Source: Galaxea fascicularis
Lineage: Eukaryota > Cnidaria > Anthozoa > Scleractinia > Euphylliidae
Direction: 5' to 3'
Assembly (NCBI GenBank): GCA_948470475.1
Contig: OX419344.1
Coordinates: 23,476,225 to 23,540,224, forward strand
Length of the DNA stretch: 64,000 nt
Below, piece after piece: positions 12,501 through 23,085 of this stretch. The position numbers were made by a program, and so were the translations under genes. The notes below the pieces were generated by a model. That model saw only the letters and a program-made list of their open reading frames with translations. It was not told the origin of the DNA and ran no database searches. How positions within the stretch are numbered: position 1 is the first letter of the stretch; each line of letters opens with the position of its first letter.

Positions 12501-12682
12501 TGTGGAACCATCTTGTACAACGTATTTACAAGTGCTTCAGGAAATTTTCATTCAAATTTGTCCTAAATATTTTATTTACGGAGCCATTATTAACAACGTC
12601 AGTGGAAAACACTGCTTGCAAGCACCTTTTGTCCGCTCCAGTGGACCTTTTACAGCGGTCTGAAGTATGTCAGACACTTTGA

Positions 12683-15600
12683 ATTGAAGTCAGAAGTTTT
12701 GAAAAAATTAGCACAGACAGGTGCACATGTATCCAAACAAAAATACACGATTGATGTAACAACAGTTTTCTTCAAAAAAAAAAATATGTAAGTCTTGAAA
12801 AGTAATTGAAATTTTAGTCAGAATAAACCTTTCGGTTACTATTACAATTCACCGTTCTCCGCAAAATCAGCGCAGCCTTAAATGAATATTTATAACAAAA
12901 ACAGTTTTAGTATTGTCGACTTCGTAATCTATAAAACCAAACGAGATTATGTAATCGTCTGAAGACTCGATAAATGAATTAGTTAACGCTTTTTACCATA
13001 CCTTCTTGGAGCATTTTTCATATTTGTGTATAAAGACTCGCGAAATAAACGAGAATTCAATCCGTCACGAAAATAAATGACATGTTCGTAAAATTGTGAG
13101 AAATGCTAAATAGAAAATTGTCGGCCTCTTTAGAGAATTGTGAGTTTTTCGCCTACGCAGCAATTACATTTTCCGCCAACGCAGCAAAAAGTCCGGCTCG
13201 GAACGGTAATTAGAACGAGGAAAATAATTATGTTTGTATCTCTTTAGCGAGGTAAAATACAGCCTTTGATTTTTTTCACCTTGGATAAAATTGGGAAAAA
13301 TCGATTATTGATGACAAGGATAAACGTAAGTTAGGAAAGTTTATTATATTTCAGCGGTGTTAACACGCCAAAGCAGGCCGGGGCGATGGAAATAATGTCC
13401 TCCAAGAAAATTCGCCTTGAATAAAGTCAATTGTCAACAAGCACCAATTTCTTATGGGTGAATGTGGGTTTTACAAAATTTTCTTACACCTCAGTCGACT
13501 ATGTAGCGTACATTTTAACAGCTGTTCAAAAATTCCTGCCACTGGCAAAAGAGTTGAAATTAACTGATGTTTCGTAGAAGACCGTCACTTCGTATACTTT
13601 CGTTCGTAATGCAATAATGATTTTATGGCTAAACCATTGAAATGGAAAAGGATCGCGTAAATCAATCAAAAAATGTTCCTTTATTAAAAGGATCATTAAC
13701 GTTGCTATGAAAAATCCATGATCCAGAGAAACAGCAGTCTTCCCAGAAAATTAAGTCAGAAATTATTCAACAGTTCTTCATCGTCCCCTTACACCACACG
13801 AACTTGTTCAAGGTCTTACAAGAGGCTACAGGAGTGTTTTGCTACGCAAATTAATGGTAACAATCTTGAAGATTTCAAAGAAATCAAATTCTCTCCAGGA
13901 ACAAGAGTAAAAGTGCATTTAACACAAGAGATGAGAGATGTGCATGAATGAATGCTGGCTTAAACGTGTCACGAAGGATTTCCTCGTTGATTTCAAGGAA
14001 ACTGCTTCATTAGGTTGTGCTCAGTCCTCGGTGGTTAAAACTTTATTTGTCTCCTTAAAGCGAGGCATTTGCGTTTAAGTTGGTATACACAGATAGCGCA
14101 TCAAAGCCGGAGTTCTCTCACGAAACATTCATGCTATATTTACCATTATTTTCATGACTTTGAGATTAAGGGTCATTTTTTGGACGCCCTGAATATCAAT
14201 ACTCTTACAATAAGAACTGCCAAAAATATTTCACATGAGATAAATTCCTTTCAAACAGGAAATACGAGTGGCTCAAATTAAGTAAATCATGGGACTTTCC
14301 TCATGTGGTAACAGTCTGTTTAAGGAAGAATATATGTTGCTATCTTACCTTGCGTCATTCTGTGCTGTAAGGCTCTTTTATCCAGAATAGAAACTTCTAA
14401 GAAAGTCCTTTGATCGATTCAAAGTTCGATTTTGATTTCAGACGTTTGATTTTATCGCTATGATAGACAACACACGGAGAGTAAATTTCTGTCTAAATAA
14501 CAATAATAAAATATAGGAAAGCTGTCCTGCCTTAATAAGCCACGTTGCTGTCCTTTAGAACTTCGAGCCATCGCGCAGGGTTTGATACTGAGTTAACCGG
14601 ACGAGACTCTTTCTTTGCTTGCCGTAGATTTCCCTGTTGCCGTTAGCGGCAACACGCTGTAGAAATGTCGTATGTACCGGTTTTATGGCTGCGTTGCAGC
14701 CAAGTGTGGCCGGACATATTTTAACCGACGACTTTTGATCACCTGCTACTGCGTGGGAGGGGTGGGAGGCCAGAAAACGCTGACCCAACGATACTATGGC
14801 TTCCTACGCTTACTGATTATGCTTGTGCATGTGTTCTGTTGTACTAAGATTTTGGCCAATTAATACGCGCTAAATGAAACGTTCAGGTTGTTACAAGTTC
14901 GACCACGATTGGTTAGAGCTGGATTGAGGAGGCGGAGAGAGACTTGGTACTGGGATTGATATCAAATTTCAAATTCAGCTGCCAAGGACAGCCAAGGCTA
15001 ACACGAACCAGAACAAAAATGAAATAAGGAGGTATTCGCTTGCTTTCATTAGTGGAAATATGGCCTTGCCCCCTCATTCCTAAACGAAAATGGTGTATCA
15101 TTGATTGTTATTATTATGAAAATTATATATTTGATATTAGTTGTTATACAACCAGCCGTCTATTAAACCAAACCAAATGCGTCAGTTTTCGTGTATTTTT
15201 TTCAGAAGGTACACCTAGTGTTTATCCTTTTAAAAGCAAATTCACATAATAAGGAATTACACCCAAATAGTAAAGGAATTATAGCTTAAAGTATGCTTCC
15301 TCCTACTTGCTTAAAAAAAAAAAACCCGTTTTACTACTGTTTTCCTTGCCTGGCATTGTACTCTGTATGTGGCTGATGTGATTAATTTGTAAAACTTTCT
15401 TTCACAATGTCAGTGATTACAGGTCGTTAAAGCCGCCCACAGCAAACCAGCGTGGTATCTAATGATGAACTTTAGCGATTGTGAAATAAGTGAAGCTCTC
15501 CAGGAGAGAGGCACACGATCTTGCGTGAGGCGACAGACCTCAGCTGCTCAGAATCTGTGTACCTTCTAGTACGATCATTTTGTAATAGTAAAAGCATCAC

Positions 15601-16045
15601 CAAAAACCACGAGAAATACATGCTAATACAGCATGTCTTTTTATCATGTGATTTTATCAGTGCACTTAGTATTGGTTTACTATTATTTCTGTAGCCTCCT
15701 ACGCAAGACACAAGCGTTCTTATATTGTTTGATTGGCAGGCACTTAGGGGGCGTGCGCGTGGGCATGCGACATTTCTTTGACCTCTCAAGCGCACGTGAG
15801 TACGGTGCGTGATTTTACTGACTTTAGCACTTACAGTAAGTCAAATTAAATGTAATTCAAGCCGCAGAAAACCGAAATAAAAAGGCACAATAAATCACCC
15901 TGACAAGCACGCAAACAACAAAATATACTCTAATTTGAGACTAAAGAGCAGAGCTTTTTTTTTTTTTTATCTCTTCTGGATTTGCTATCGATGGGTCTAA
16001 AATGCAACATAAAAATTAAGAGGCCCTCTTACTTAAAAAAAAGAA
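12683..16045. other. Gene-poor stretch
   Basis: No supported gene. A 77-codon ATG-initiated frame at 13718-13951 is Ser-rich and then charged, but has no recognisable family and no obvious splice context, so it is not called. Poly-A and poly-T tracts and AT-rich sequence dominate. Confidence 0.45.
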
Positions 16046-16228
16046 TGTTTTATCAACTGAGTTGATAACGTAAATTGACCATCATAAAGAGATTCAAATA
16101 GCTAACGTTACGAGCGTAATTGAATCTCATTTACGGATGCCAATTTTTCAACTCAGCTGATAAAATCAAACTTTCGTGTACCACGCCCCCATCGATGCAG
16201 CACCACAGGTTAACCAGCCCCCTTATTT
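16046..16228. repeat. Dispersed repeat copy 1 (family with 37311-37484 and 53381-53484)
   Basis: Starts TCAACTGAGTTGATAACGTA AATTGACCA and ends with GTGTACCACGCCCCC..CGATGCAGCACCACAGG. The inner TTTTTCAACTCAGCTGATAA mirrors the start, giving inverted ends of about 20 bp. The other two copies have the same two blocks, AGTTGATAATGTAAATTG and a GTGTAC..CCACCGACGCAGCAC-like block (one copy inverted). No protein is encoded. Confidence 0.7.
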
Positions 16229-17152
16229 AAAACTTATGTCAAGTTAGGCAAAGAAGCCGACATCAAAAAGTCCACAACAAAGAAATCAAACGATACTGAA
16301 ACAAAACAAAGCAAAATCGTAAGATTGCTACAGCCACAGTTGGACTTGAGTAACATGGAGCTGGGAAACATGGACTTCAGAAGTTTCATTGTAACCACAT
16401 ACAGGTGTTCAGCTAGCAAGTGCCCAGGCTGAATTTATTACTGACCAGTAAATAAATTAAGACATCGAACATTGCACTGATATAAATTAGTTTTTTTTAC
16501 TAAATCAGCAGTAGATTCGATACTAGATCAAAAAGAGGTTGTAAGTTATTTCTTGTGTTTTCCTTTTTGCCTTCCTATTAACTGATTTTTGTCACGTACC
16601 TGAACTTATGACACATACACATCATTCAAACAGTTTTCCATTCGATTTCTCAAAGCACTAATACTGTATGATTGTTTTTATATGCATCCGAAAGGACATA
16701 TAAAGTATTTCGTTTGTACCGTTATAACTGTTCCTTTTCGTGTTGCCCATGAAACACGTTTTTTCAGAATGTCCCCGTACCTTGATTATCTATTGTTTTC
16801 TTGCATCGTGCATCGTATGCATCATTTATACCAACCGCTTACAATCAGCAGGCCTTGAAAAGAACACCCAACCGTATTGTCGATACTCACTGGTTGGTCG
16901 TCTGTTTGTCCGCAAACGCGAAGGAAAAGAAATAATAACCAGATCAAAGCTAAGTGCAGAATATTTTGATGGCACTTGGGAGAGAAGATATTGGTAGTCT
17001 TTACACTAGAGGAAATTTAACTTAGAAATATTTCAAGTCAAGTAAATTTTTGATGCCTCAAGTAAATGTTTGTGACTTGACGCTTCACGCACAAGTGATG
17101 TTAATTTTTTACTTCAAAGATAACTTAAGTTTATTTTCCCAGGCAGTTAATT

Positions 17153-17272
17153 AACAATTATTGGACGAGGTTGAGCGAAATATCGTGATTTGTCAGTGGC
17201 GAGCAGATCAATTATTTGCCGAAGCCGAAGGCTGAGGCAAATAATTGATCTGCGAGACACTGGCAAATCACG

Positions 17273-17304
<32 letters not shown>
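17153..17304. mobile_element. Fold-back (MITE-like) element
   Basis: An imperfect palindrome of about 152 bp: AACAATTATTGGACGAGGTT and GCGAAATATCGTGATTTG at the left pair with CAAATCACGATATTTTGCGA and CAATAATTGTT at the right. The centre pairs through GATCAATTATTTGCC..GGCAAATAATTGATC. No coding sequence. Confidence 0.75.
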
Positions 17305-17306
<2 letters not shown>

Positions 17307-17823
17307 ATCACTCGATCACCAAGTTTGTTTTGATACTTTTTTGGGGGGAAGCGGTAAGCGTGCGCTGCTGGCAGAAATCAATTGGTTTCCGTCTCATTTA
17401 AATAATTTATTCTAGCGTGGTTACAATTGCGCATGAGCAGAATATTATTCAATGTTTGCCCAATAATAGGCCATTTTACAGTTGTTCGCTCAGCGACCTG
17501 GCCTATGAATGGCAGCGAGGTTGCCGGTGACCTTGTATTGATAGAGACCTCACTGCTTTTATCATGTAAATCATGTTGTTGTAATGCTAACTAGTCCGTA
17601 TATACATAAGAAAAGCAGAAAGGTTTGTATCAAAACAAGGTCACCCTCAGCCTCGCTTCCATTCACAGGCCAGGTAACTCAGCCGCACCTTTAAAATGGT
17701 CTATTGTTGAACCGGCATAGAAGAGATTCTGCTTCCTAACGAAGCCGCCGGAAGATCTAAAAGAGCTCCGTAGTGGAAAATAAGCAATAAACCAAAAGGT
17801 TGTGTCGGCAGACTCAAAACATA

Positions 17824-18247
17824 GGGTACATATATATGTTGTGCCGCGTAGCACTATAAACACATACAAGTGGTGGAACAGAGAATTAACTACGAAGTTA
17901 ATTCTCTCTTAATTAACTGAGTTAATTCTCTGTTCCACCACTTGTATGTGTTTATAGTGCTACGCGGCACAACATATATATGTACCCTTACTTTCTCTTC
18001 GCCGCGATTCACCACCTCAATCGTCCCCGACTTTCTCAGTCCGACCTCGTAGCTTAGTCGGCAGAGCAACGGTAGATCTAATCCGGAGGTCGTGGGTTCG
18101 ATTCCCACCGAGGTCATAAGAATTTTTTCTTTGCCTTGTGTGGTTCCCTGATACCCTTTACTAGGGCTAACGCCCAGTGGGTTTTTCATGGGTTTTTATA
18201 GCACTTTAATTTACACTTCAGAGTTAATTCTCTGTTCCATCACTTAT
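17824..18247. mobile_element. 424-bp inserted element with 14-bp target duplication
   Basis: Flanked by a perfect 14-bp direct repeat, AGACTCAAAACATA (17810-17823 and 18248-18261). The left third is a long hairpin: GGGTACATATATATGTTGTG and the following arm pair with their complement ending near 17987, around a small nested GTTAATTCTCT palindrome. A tRNA-like segment follows at 18043-18115. The right end repeats AGAGTTAATTCTCTGTTCCA from the hairpin centre. Inverted head sequence plus an internal promoter plus a long target duplication points to a non-autonomous retroposed element. Its family is not identified. Confidence 0.78.
18043..18115 (+). other. tRNA-like sequence inside inserted element (not a functional tRNA)
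   Basis: The seven-base acceptor arms pair exactly (GACCTCG with CGAGGTC). The T arm is perfect (GTGGG TTCGATT CCCAC) and the D arm is plausible (GCTT..GAGC). The anticodon region CGGTAGATCTAATCCG pairs over only three bases and gives no normal seven-base loop. It is therefore a tRNA-derived promoter module rather than a translating tRNA gene. A and B boxes are intact enough for pol III recognition in principle. Confidence 0.6.
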
Positions 18248-18606
18248 AGACTCAAAACATAATTCGGGTTACCCTTCATATTGAACAAATTATCATAATT
18301 TTCTTAGACCTCGGTTTTGAAGTTCAGAGCTGGCATGTCAAAAGCGCTAATTCTAATTCTGGGTAATTCCTTGAAAGTGAATTTCTATTTCATTTCAGCG
18401 TCTACCGGTAAAATATTGTACCCATTGCATTACTTTAAGTCAAAACACGCCTAAATTGCCTATTTATTAGTACGCATGAGTATGCACGAGTTCGTTTTAA
18501 CAGTTAAATTCTAAAAAATAGATAAAATGGTAATACACATGTGCACTAAATAAATGCGCACCACACGGATGACAAAATGACTACACCACCAATGTTCTTC
18601 CGATCC

Positions 18607-18963
18607 TTAGTCGGTAAGACTGATTTGGAAAAAGATTATCACATATGGTTCAGGTGCCGACAAATCTCTCCCTGACTGCCTGTTATGGGATGGTACGGTA
18701 TTCAAACGGGTGGCGAGGTGCCGGGATCGGCTGATATAAGCGACCCCCGGGCCAAAATCTCGTAGATCATCGTCAAGGAAAGACGCTTCAGCGACGCGTC
18801 TGGAGGTACCGCTACTGGCTGGGTTGTCTGAGTTGATTTTTTTGTTCTGAGCTTGCTTTCGTTTCTTTAAAGAAGGCGCACGGGGCCAATACGACTTGGC
18901 TTTACTTAAGAGAGTCTTCCCTTTATCAGCATCAGACGGGGATGACAAGTATTGTATCCGTTT
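18607..18963 (-). CDS. Possible orphan exon or gene fragment, no ATG
   Basis: A stop-free minus-strand frame of about 118 codons, locally richer in GC than its surroundings. It reads as Ser/Lys/Arg-rich protein (SSPSDADKGKTLLSKAKSYW, then PSLKKRKQAQNKK, then FLDDDLRDFGPG). It has no in-frame ATG. No strong acceptor is visible at its 5' side; a GTGATA at the end of the Pro/Tyr segment would be a poor donor. It could be an internal exon whose partners I cannot see, a decayed gene piece, or chance. I do not recognise a family. Confidence 0.25.
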   Translation of the reverse strand, partial: KRIQYLSSPSDADKGKTLLSKAKSYWPRAPSLKKRKQAQNKKINSDNPASSGTSRRVAEASFLDDDLRDFGPGVAYISRSRHLATRLNTVPSHNRQSGRDLSAPEPYVIIFFQISLTD

Positions 18964-18969
18964 TCATAC

Positions 18970-19175
18970 GTTTAACCCTTTAATCCCTGGGACTGATCAG
19001 CATAAAATTTCTCCTTGTCATATCGACGTCTTGTAAGACAGAGTGGTCACGAGAATTAAGGGCAGGATCACAGGATCAATTTTGCTAAATATTTTAACAA
19101 CTTCTCCCCACTACTTCTATAGAAAATATGTAGGGGCAACATATGGGAATTTGAAGTTTGATCTTAGGGTTAAAG
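18970..19175. mobile_element. Short terminal-inverted-repeat element
   Basis: Starts TTTAACCCTTTAATCCCTGG and ends TTAGGGTTAAA, giving short inverted ends. Between them is non-coding text including CAGCATAAAATTTCTCCTTG. Short inverted ends and about 200 bp length suit a MITE. There is no internal evidence for its superfamily. Confidence 0.5.
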
Positions 19176-19179
19176 GACG

Positions 19180-20184
19180 TGTTATAAAAAAGCTCATGCA
19201 TCTTTTCACTGCTATTGAGCGTGCTTCATGAGTATGAAGCGCGGAAATGACCCATGAAATATTGAGTAACACTCGCTCGAGGCTTGTGTTTCTTGCTACT
19301 TCTTTCTTCCTGTCATCACTTCCTTGCGTGCTTTATAATAGAACAAAGCAGGGACAAGGCTTCTTTATTTGTTAAATGCACCACACATACATAACCTTTA
19401 CTCTCTATCAGACTCCAATGGCTGGGCTGTCAGGGGCCCATATACAAGTTGTATTGTGCAGGAGAATCGCTACTGCTCAGGTTAAGAATTTGAAAGTTGA
19501 AATGAACTATTGGCACTATCAAATGCTTAGTCGTTTGAACTTTAACACCCAATAAACTCAGCCGCAAAACGGCTGATTTCCATTGAAAGTGACCATTAAT
19601 ATTTGTTCCGCTACAATACATGCTTAGGTAAACTTAGTGATATTTCAAGTCAAGTAAATCTTTGACGTAACGCTTCACACACAACTGAGTTTTGTTTTAC
19701 ATCATGCTATAGCTTAAGATTATTTTACCACGCAGTTCACCTTAAGATTGACAAATCTCAAGGAACTGCAAGTTGGCTAAGTCGGTTGAAAGGATGGTTT
19801 TCAAGTCACTTGAAATTTCCTTAAAGCGTTTCAACTTTAAGACTTTAATGAGGTGCAAAGTAAAGTAACTTGAGATAAAACTGCATTTTATTGTTTTATT
19901 TTCTTAAATACTGCCGTATCTTACAAGTAGATGCACCTTGCATTTTGAGAGTACATTTTAAAAAAATTCCACAGATAGTCCGATAGTCCACACTGGACTA
20001 TTCATAAGATAATGATGACAATGACTGGACTAAATTACAAGATAATTGATATTGCAGTATCTTGTGGCCTGGAGAAGGAAGTTTTTACTACTCAGCAGAA
20101 GTATGAATAACTTCATTTGTACCGGTAACACTGCACAGTGCAGCTGAATGAGGAAGATTTTGCCGTAATTTACAAAGTGAATCC
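19180..20184. other. Intergenic stretch downstream of MED4
   Basis: Lies 3' of the MED4 stop codon on the minus strand. TTTATT on the plus strand near 19886-19901 gives AATAAA on the minus strand and could serve as the MED4 polyadenylation signal. No other gene is supported. Confidence 0.4.
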
Positions 20185-23007
20185 TCAGGGACTGTCACTT
20201 GATGATGATGACGAAGATGATGACATGAACTCCACTTCATCAACACCCTGTTCCTGCCGACCATTTGTTACTTCCTTTGTGAGGTTATTGGCGATCAACT
20301 CCAAGGTAGAAGAAGTATCATGCTGAAGAAAGGTAATTACTGATGTTATCACCTGCTTGTCACATAAATATCAGCACTGTATTTTCTAAGTGGTACACTG
20401 ATTGTCAGTTTGTGTGAAAAAATGGTTCACGCCTATGTAGTAATACCTGCAATGCTGTAGGTCCTCCAGAAAGACTATTCTGCCAGGAAAAGGAAGACGC
20501 TTGACCATTCGTATGACCTATGAAAAAGATAAAAATAATTCAATTCAATTTGCTTCCCAATAATTTATTCTGCAGGCTGTCAAATACGGATGAAATCCCA
20601 GTTGAACACCACTTTAGCACCTTACTATTGTGGGCAATAGTCAGCTCACACACAAACATCCTCAACTGTCATTTTACCTTCATATACATGCTTTCATATA
20701 GAAAAAGTCTGATCCACCTCCACTGTGGTATAACTCATAGATTTTCTCCTATTATGACGATAATAATTCATTTATGATTTCATGTGCACACTTAAAAGAT
20801 GCACTATCTTGTACAGCATGATGAACAGCACCACAGGAAAGTGCTGCTTTGGACCTTTCATTTGAATGATTACACCTAACGACTTCAATCATGGAGGTGA
20901 AACCTAGAGTATCATACAGTAACTTTCAAGTTACGACACAGTATTGTATTTGTTAAAACTTACCCATTCCACTGGTGGGGTCTGCACTCAAGTTAGAGGC
21001 AGATGATTGGATTACTTCATGGAGATTTGAATCAACCATAGGCTGATTGGTTTCCATTGCAGCACCTTCCACAAGTCTGCCCAGCCACCCTGATCGCATC
21101 TCAATATCTTGTGGATATGGCCTCCGTGGATCTCCTGATAACATAACCAATAAAGAGAAAGGGAACAGCATTATAGGAAAATGTTGCCCTCTTTACACAC
21201 ACTTGAATGATCACCTTTAATGATCTAATCCACACACTCAGAGGTTATAGGCATTGTGTGTGACACAATAAAAGGAAGCACAAGCAAATATTTCAAGGAT
21301 GCCACCATTTTGAAAGGGTTAGTTAAGAGAGAGTTGGAAAGAAGATATGTGCTAAGAATTAACAACTGACCTGGCATCCACGACACTGGTGCTTCAACAG
21401 CATTACTGCTGCTAATTCGATGAGCATACTTGATGAGCTCTTCAGATGAAACTGTCCCTATGAGAAAAAAAAAGATGCATACGAAGCTATCAACCAAAAG
21501 TAAAAATTACTTATGTCTTACTTGTGTAAAACCTTTTGGATATGTTTGTAACATAACTTTGATCACATCCTGATATTGTCAAGAGAAATAAGATGGACCT
21601 GACTGGTTAAATAGTTAAACTAATATAACTCCCTGCTGCTTACCTTTATTAGCCTGATTTATAGCAGCCAACTTTTTCTTTGCTTGGAATAATGCCTGGG
21701 ACTGAAAATAGGAAAGTTACTATGATCTAAACATTATCCGGGTTCCTAAAGCAACTTAAGAAATGTAACGATTTTTTGTCCCGTGTCTTTAAGAAATTCT
21801 TATGTGCTATCAGAAATCACTTGTCTAACATCCGCTAAAAAGTTGTGGGTAGCATTTTGAGAAACTCAACAGACTGACTCTGGTTAGGTAATCTGGTTAG
21901 TACTCTATTTTGCTTTGGGACAAAAAAACTTCACTGGCTTTGAGGACATGAACCTCCTTGCAGAAATACTTACAAGAATTTGTTCAGCTTCCTTTAGTTG
22001 TGATTCAAGGTTAAGAATCTCTTGATCTTTCTTGGAAATTTCTTCCTTCATCGTCTGTATTTCTTGCTGTCTTGCTTGCTGTTCTTGCACTTGTTTGATG
22101 GCTGCCTGCAATTCTTTGTCCTTTGCGATAAGCTGGTCAACAGCCTTAAGAAATAAAAAGTCTTTAAGTCCAGTTATCTAAAAAGTCTTAAGTTCAAACA
22201 GCTACAAGCAAGACTTGTGCATACTTTTGTGGGGTCCTTTGATGAAATGGCTGGATTTCAAAACAGTGTCTGTTTTAAAATGCCTCTCTTTCAGAAAACC
22301 TGTGACATATGCAAATGAGGTGGCCAGGTATCCAAGAGAATTATTCCAATAGTAAACATTATTCTGGTATAAACATGAAGCATGGCTACCAACAACAGCA
22401 GAGGAGGAAAGGAGAGGGACATTGAGGGGGGAAGGGGGAGGGGGAGGGAGAAACAACAGTAATAGAACAATAGGTCTGAAATTCCTGCCTCCTGAGGCAA
22501 TCTGGCCTTCTCTTTTAGGCCCTACATTCTACCCCCTGTAGACTTTTCATTCCCTCTTTCTCCTGGGTTCCACCGCTGATTTGTTAACAGCAGCACTAAA
22601 CGCAGATGATTTAGACAATGATTCAGAAATTGAATTCAAAAACAGAATCAAAGAAAAACGTGCTTACTTTGGAGGTATCGGCACAACTTGCATCTTGCTT
22701 TGTTGTTCGTTTTAGTGAGGCTGTTGACAGGCTATCAAACAATTCTCTAGCGACAAAAAGTGTAAATTAATTTATGTACACAAAAGTTCAAGATCAAACT
22801 GCAATTTCAGGTTGTTATGAGTAATCTTTCCGATGAAAGTTTGCTATCATTCAATACCACTGAACAAATCCAATTCAGTTCCCAAACCATATGAGCAACC
22901 ACCAGAATACTAGCAACAAGAACGTACTTTGCTCTTTTTTCGTAGTCATCCAGTATAGTATTTATCACATCTTTAGTGCTTCTTTCTTGAGGAAAAGCGG
23001 CCGCCAT
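20185..23007 (-). CDS. MED4: Mediator of RNA polymerase II transcription subunit 4
   Basis: Eight coding exons (minus-strand order): 22928-23007, 22668-22746, 21974-22144, 21644-21701, 21371-21457, 20964-21134, 20447-20517, 20185-20322. They total 855 bp, 284 residues plus stop, with consistent phases. Residues about 54-110 form a Gln/Glu/Lys-rich coiled coil ending KEAEQIL. Then come [11 protein letters not shown], the conserved [18 protein letters not shown] with WMPG, and [19 protein letters not shown], the diagnostic MED4 block. After a variable Ser-rich part, SFSWQNS corresponds to the human PWQSND region, and the tail [14 protein letters not shown] matches the human acidic-Ser end. MED4 is a Middle-module subunit of the Mediator complex and acts in the nucleus, bridging activators and Pol II. 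The start ATG lies in AAAATGGCGGC and faces TAF9. Confidence 0.95.
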
Positions 23008-23085
23008 TTTGTATCGTTGGAGTGTTGCATTGGATTGTGGGATGTATGCTAAATTTAGTCAGCGGTTTCTCTATGGTACAACAAA
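23008..23085. promoter_or_regulatory. Short bidirectional promoter between MED4 and TAF9
   Basis: Only 78 bp separate the two divergent start codons. Read outward in each direction the start codon sits in AAAATGGCGG (ATACAAAATGGCGGCC for MED4, AACAAAATGGCGGACA for TAF9), which resembles the YY1 consensus placed over the start codon in many animal housekeeping promoters. Between them are ATTGGATTGTGGGATGTATG, with a CCAAT-like ATTGG, and no TATA box. Shared control of the two genes is inference. Confidence 0.7.

Noticed and set aside
13718..13951. 77-codon ATG frame ending in KVHLTQEMRDVHE
   Set aside because: Looks mildly coding-like but has no partner exon, promoter sign or known domain; too short to call.
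17890..18189. Minus-strand 99-codon frame containing SVGIEPTTSGLDLPLLCRLS
   Set aside because: That peptide is the translation of the tRNA-like module and the hairpin arm of the inserted element, a familiar artefact in predicted proteomes.
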